A stretch of DNA of 25,423 bases from an uncultured Kroppenstedtia sp. (GTDB taxonomy: Bacteria; Bacillota; Bacilli; Thermoactinomycetales; DSM-45169): assembly GCA_959600065.1 (NCBI GenBank), contig CAUGKZ010000001.1, positions 1 to 25,423 of the forward strand, written 5' to 3'. Made by a program: the position numbers and the translations under genes. Under the pieces are notes generated by a model, which saw only the letters and a list, made by a program, of their open reading frames with translations, did no database searches and was not told the DNA's origin. Numbering within the stretch: position 1 is the first letter of the stretch; every line of letters starts with the position of its first letter. Shown here in pieces: positions 23,582 to 25,423 of the stretch.

Positions 23582-24955
23582 ATGGGGTGGATCCCATCCT
23601 TCAGCGGGGCTCTTGCTGCCCTCCTTCTCTTTATTGCAGGGATAGCCATCTGCGCCCGGCCACTGATCAAAAGGCTTTTTAGAAAGGCAGTAGCCGTGAT
23701 TGAAACCGATCCTTTTCCCAATAATCTGTGGGAAATGGTCATCCTTACCCGTCATATCTCTCCCCAGACCCTGATCGAAAACAGTATGCGGGCTCAAGAG
23801 GGAGTCATGGTGAAACGTCCCCTGGGAAGTCCGAAAAAGATGCCCGATTTTCAAAAATTAACCTTTCTTCCCTGTCAGTTAGATCGATTACCCACCTCGG
23901 AAGGTCAGGCCATTGAGACCCGCACCGTGATCGGCCCTTGTGCCAAAAAACCCTTGGAATTGGAAATCCCGCTGATGGTCAGCGGCATGGCCTTCGGAAT
24001 CGGCGTCAGCGAACAGCTAAAATTGGCATTAGCCAAAGGTGCCACCCAGGCGGGAACCGCCACCAATGGAGGAGAAGGCCCCTTCCTGCCGGAAGAACGA
24101 AAATACGCCGACAAACTGATCCTCCAATACAGCCGAGCGAAATGGGCCAAAGATCCCGAAATTCTGAAGCAGGCGGATATGATCGAAGTTCACATCGGAC
24201 AGGGGGCCTCTGCTGGAACCCCCAGTCAAGTGCCCGCCTCTCATCTCAAGGGACGAGCGATGGAATTGATGGGACTGCAGCCGGATGACACAGCGGAAAT
24301 CCTTAGCCGCATGCCGGGCATCCATCGTAAACAGGATTGGAAAAAACTCATCGACCGCTTGCGTCGATGTACAGGTGGGGTCCCCATCGGTATGAAATTG
24401 ATCCCCGGGCGCGTCGAACAAGACCTGGAGATCGCTGTGGCCGCCGGCGTCGATTTTATCACTCTGGACGGAGCCCAGGCAGGAACCAAAGGAACTCCCC
24501 CCATTTTGCAGGATGAATTCGGTTTGCCTGCGATTATGGGGTTGGCCCGGACTGCCGATTACCTCGAAAAAAAAGGGAAAAAGGATCAGATCAGCCTTAT
24601 CATCTCCGGAGGGCTCAAAACTCCAGGAGATTACCTGAAAGCTTTGGCCATGGGAGCCGATGCAGTAGCTCTCGGATCGGCGGTCGTCTTCGCGGCCAGT
24701 CATGACCAAGGGAGTCAAAAAGCCCTTCCCTGGGAACCTCCCACTCAGTTTGTCTTGTACGATGGAGACCTGAAAGAAAAGTTGGATGTAGAGGAAGGAG
24801 CCAAATCTGTGGCTCTCTATCTCCGATCCTCCGTGGCGGAAATGAAATTGGCAGCAATCGCTCTGGGAAAGAACCGGTTGCAGGATGTAAATCGATCCGA
24901 TCTCGCCGCCCGGGATCCGGTCTCCGCAGCCATGGCCCGGGTTCCCATGATCTAG
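23582..24955 (+). CDS. Membrane-anchored glutamate-synthase-like FMN protein (paralog 2)
   Basis: This 457-aa paralog of the divergent neighbour has an N-terminal membrane segment ('ALAALLLFIAGIAICA') and then the same barrel: 'IPLMVSGMAFGIGVSEQLKL', 'IEVHIGQGASAGTP', 'GVPIGMKLIPGRVEQDLEIA', 'VDFITLDGAQAGTKGTPPIL' and 'SLIISGGLKTPGDYLKALAM'. It has four scattered cysteines but not the clustered Cys motif of 3Fe-4S glutamate synthases. The 'GTKG' segment matches canonical glutamate synthases better than paralog 1's 'GVRES'. ATG 23582 is chosen (GAGGTG upstream); a GTG at 23573 is also in frame. The stop codon overlaps the left end of a palindromic element. Confidence 0.9.
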   Translation: MGWIPSFSGALAALLLFIAGIAICARPLIKRLFRKAVAVIETDPFPNNLWEMVILTRHISPQTLIENSMRAQEGVMVKRPLGSPKKMPDFQKLTFLPCQLDRLPTSEGQAIETRTVIGPCAKKPLELEIPLMVSGMAFGIGVSEQLKLALAKGATQAGTATNGGEGPFLPEERKYADKLILQYSRAKWAKDPEILKQADMIEVHIGQGASAGTPSQVPASHLKGRAMELMGLQPDDTAEILSRMPGIHRKQDWKKLIDRLRRCTGGVPIGMKLIPGRVEQDLEIAVAAGVDFITLDGAQAGTKGTPPILQDEFGLPAIMGLARTADYLEKKGKKDQISLIISGGLKTPGDYLKALAMGADAVALGSAVVFAASHDQGSQKALPWEPPTQFVLYDGDLKEKLDVEEGAKSVALYLRSSVAEMKLAAIALGKNRLQDVNRSDLAARDPVSAAMARVPMI

Positions 24956-25112
24956 TGCTCCTTAAGACAACTTTGATCTTGTTTTTCAGCAAGGCGGAGG
25001 CAGGATGGTGGGGCGGCTCCGATCTCTTGCAAAGAGCGCAAAGGCGAATCAAATCCCCACCATCCTTACCTTTCTGTGATTTTCCACACAATGTTCTCTG
25101 AGGGGGCACTAG
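24952..25112. repeat. Small nested-palindrome element, MITE-like
   Basis: About 160 bases with imperfect terminal inverted repeats (CTAGTGCTCC / GGGGCACTAG, 9 of 10) and a perfect internal 11-bp inverted repeat (GGATGGTGGGG at 25003-25013, CCCCACCATCC at 25055-25065). A smaller CTCTT/AAGAG hairpin sits inside that. There is no plausible ORF. It starts within the stop codon of the preceding gene. It could be a non-autonomous transposable element; multiplicity in the genome is unknown. Confidence 0.5.
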
Positions 25113-25115
25113 AAT

Positions 25116-25153
25116 AAAAAAGCGAAGGGCCTAGTCTAGGCCTTCGCTTTTTT
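25116..25153. terminator. Bidirectional terminator
   Basis: A GCGAAGG...CCTTCGC stem with a CCTAG/CTAGG core, flanked by A-run on the left and T-run on the right. It serves the converging genes at 23582-24955 and 25163-25423. Confidence 0.85.
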
Positions 25154-25162
25154 GTATGCTTT

Positions 25163-25423
25163 TTACTTGAATTCCAATCCAGTGCGGCGGATTTGCACCT
25201 CATAGGTGGCCCGGATCGGAACGTTGGGAAAATCACGATTCCAATCCAATTTTTTCCACAGATCTGGATGGTGGGCCCGAATCATGTTTCCAAAATGAAA
25301 AGCATCCACCTTGAGTTCTTTCTGCATTTTTCGGATGGTTTTCCGGGTCGTCAGTTCGTATCTGTCGGCTACCCACCGATTCATTTTTTTGTAAATGCCC
25401 GGTTGACTCAAATCATATTTGGC
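25163..25423 (-). CDS. Ger(x)C family spore germination protein, C-terminal part
   Basis: The frame is open to the window edge, so the N-terminus is missing; 86 codons are visible. The sequence 'ELTTRKTIRKMQKELKVDAF' then HFGNMIRAHHPDLWKKLDW and 'FPNVPIRATYEVQIRRTGL' matches the conserved C-terminus of GerAC/GerKC-type lipoproteins ('kiQkelk.D.fgfG...r..P..Wkk...W...fp...v.v.v...irrtG'). These are the lipoprotein C-subunits of nutrient germinant receptors. A/B subunits would be expected further right. The apparent TTG start at 25411 is an internal codon. Confidence 0.85.
   Translation of the reverse strand, partial: AKYDLSQPGIYKKMNRWVADRYELTTRKTIRKMQKELKVDAFHFGNMIRAHHPDLWKKLDWNRDFPNVPIRATYEVQIRRTGLEFK

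Noticed and set aside
24615..25109. Minus-strand ORF across the end of paralog 2 and the palindromic element
   Set aside because: Antisense to a real gene for most of its length, with no ribosome site or family resemblance.
1..25423. CRISPR arrays and tRNA/rRNA genes
   Set aside because: I saw no regularly spaced direct repeats and no tRNA-like cloverleaf or rRNA sequence, although reading by eye is not exhaustive.

Overview
This window looks like the chromosome of a spore-forming Gram-positive bacterium of the Bacilli. The best guess is a moderately GC-rich, Thermoactinomycetaceae-like lineage (Desmospora/Kroppenstedtia/Planifilum type). The basis is a core gene order matching the Bacillus subtilis block rlmN-prpC-prkC-rsgA-rpe-thiN-spoVM-rpmB-yloU-yloV-sdaAB-sdaAA-recG, plus spoVM, a Ger(x)C germination gene and PASTA-kinase signalling. 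The genus is an inference.

Right to left on the minus strand, 21.9 kb to 15.6 kb is the housekeeping run rlmN, prpC, prkC, rsgA, rpe, thiN and the tiny spoVM. thiN carries an in-frame TAA that splits an otherwise full-length gene. From 6.5 kb to 1 the block resumes as asp23-like yloU, fakA, degV (a FakB-type fatty-acid binder), sdaAB, sdaAA and a 3'-truncated recG, with rpmB read in the opposite direction. Right of rlmN lie two divergent membrane-anchored glutamate-synthase-like FMN proteins, a short palindromic repeat element, and the C-terminal part of a Ger(x)C spore-germination lipoprotein.

The core block is broken between spoVM and rpmB by about 8.5 kb of accessory DNA. Most of it (9.27-15.42 kb) is a complete retron-type operon. 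A near-consensus promoter is followed by a roughly 220-nt structured RNA with the architecture of a retron msr-msd: 13-nt a1/a2 arms (12/13 pairing), a branch-G candidate, two msr hairpins, and a long msd hairpin with a 22-bp perfect stem. An intrinsic terminator/attenuator comes next, then three tightly packed genes: an 889-aa ARM/HEAT-repeat protein, a 558-aa winged-helix + SWIM zinc-finger protein, and a 485-aa retron reverse transcriptase (NAAHH, YADD and VTG motifs) with a long coiled-coil N-terminal extension. From memory this gene trio matches the class called type XIII retrons. The ncRNA, placed upstream of the whole operon and more than 4 kb from the RT, is the most interesting prediction here.

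Between the retron and rpmB sits a second, visibly AT-rich insert (7.01-9.23 kb) with a small lipoprotein gene and a large secreted protein of unknown function. It is flanked by two identical 34-bp copies of a terminator palindrome. This suggests that DNA was inserted at, or recombined through, the terminator that once separated rpmB from the retron.
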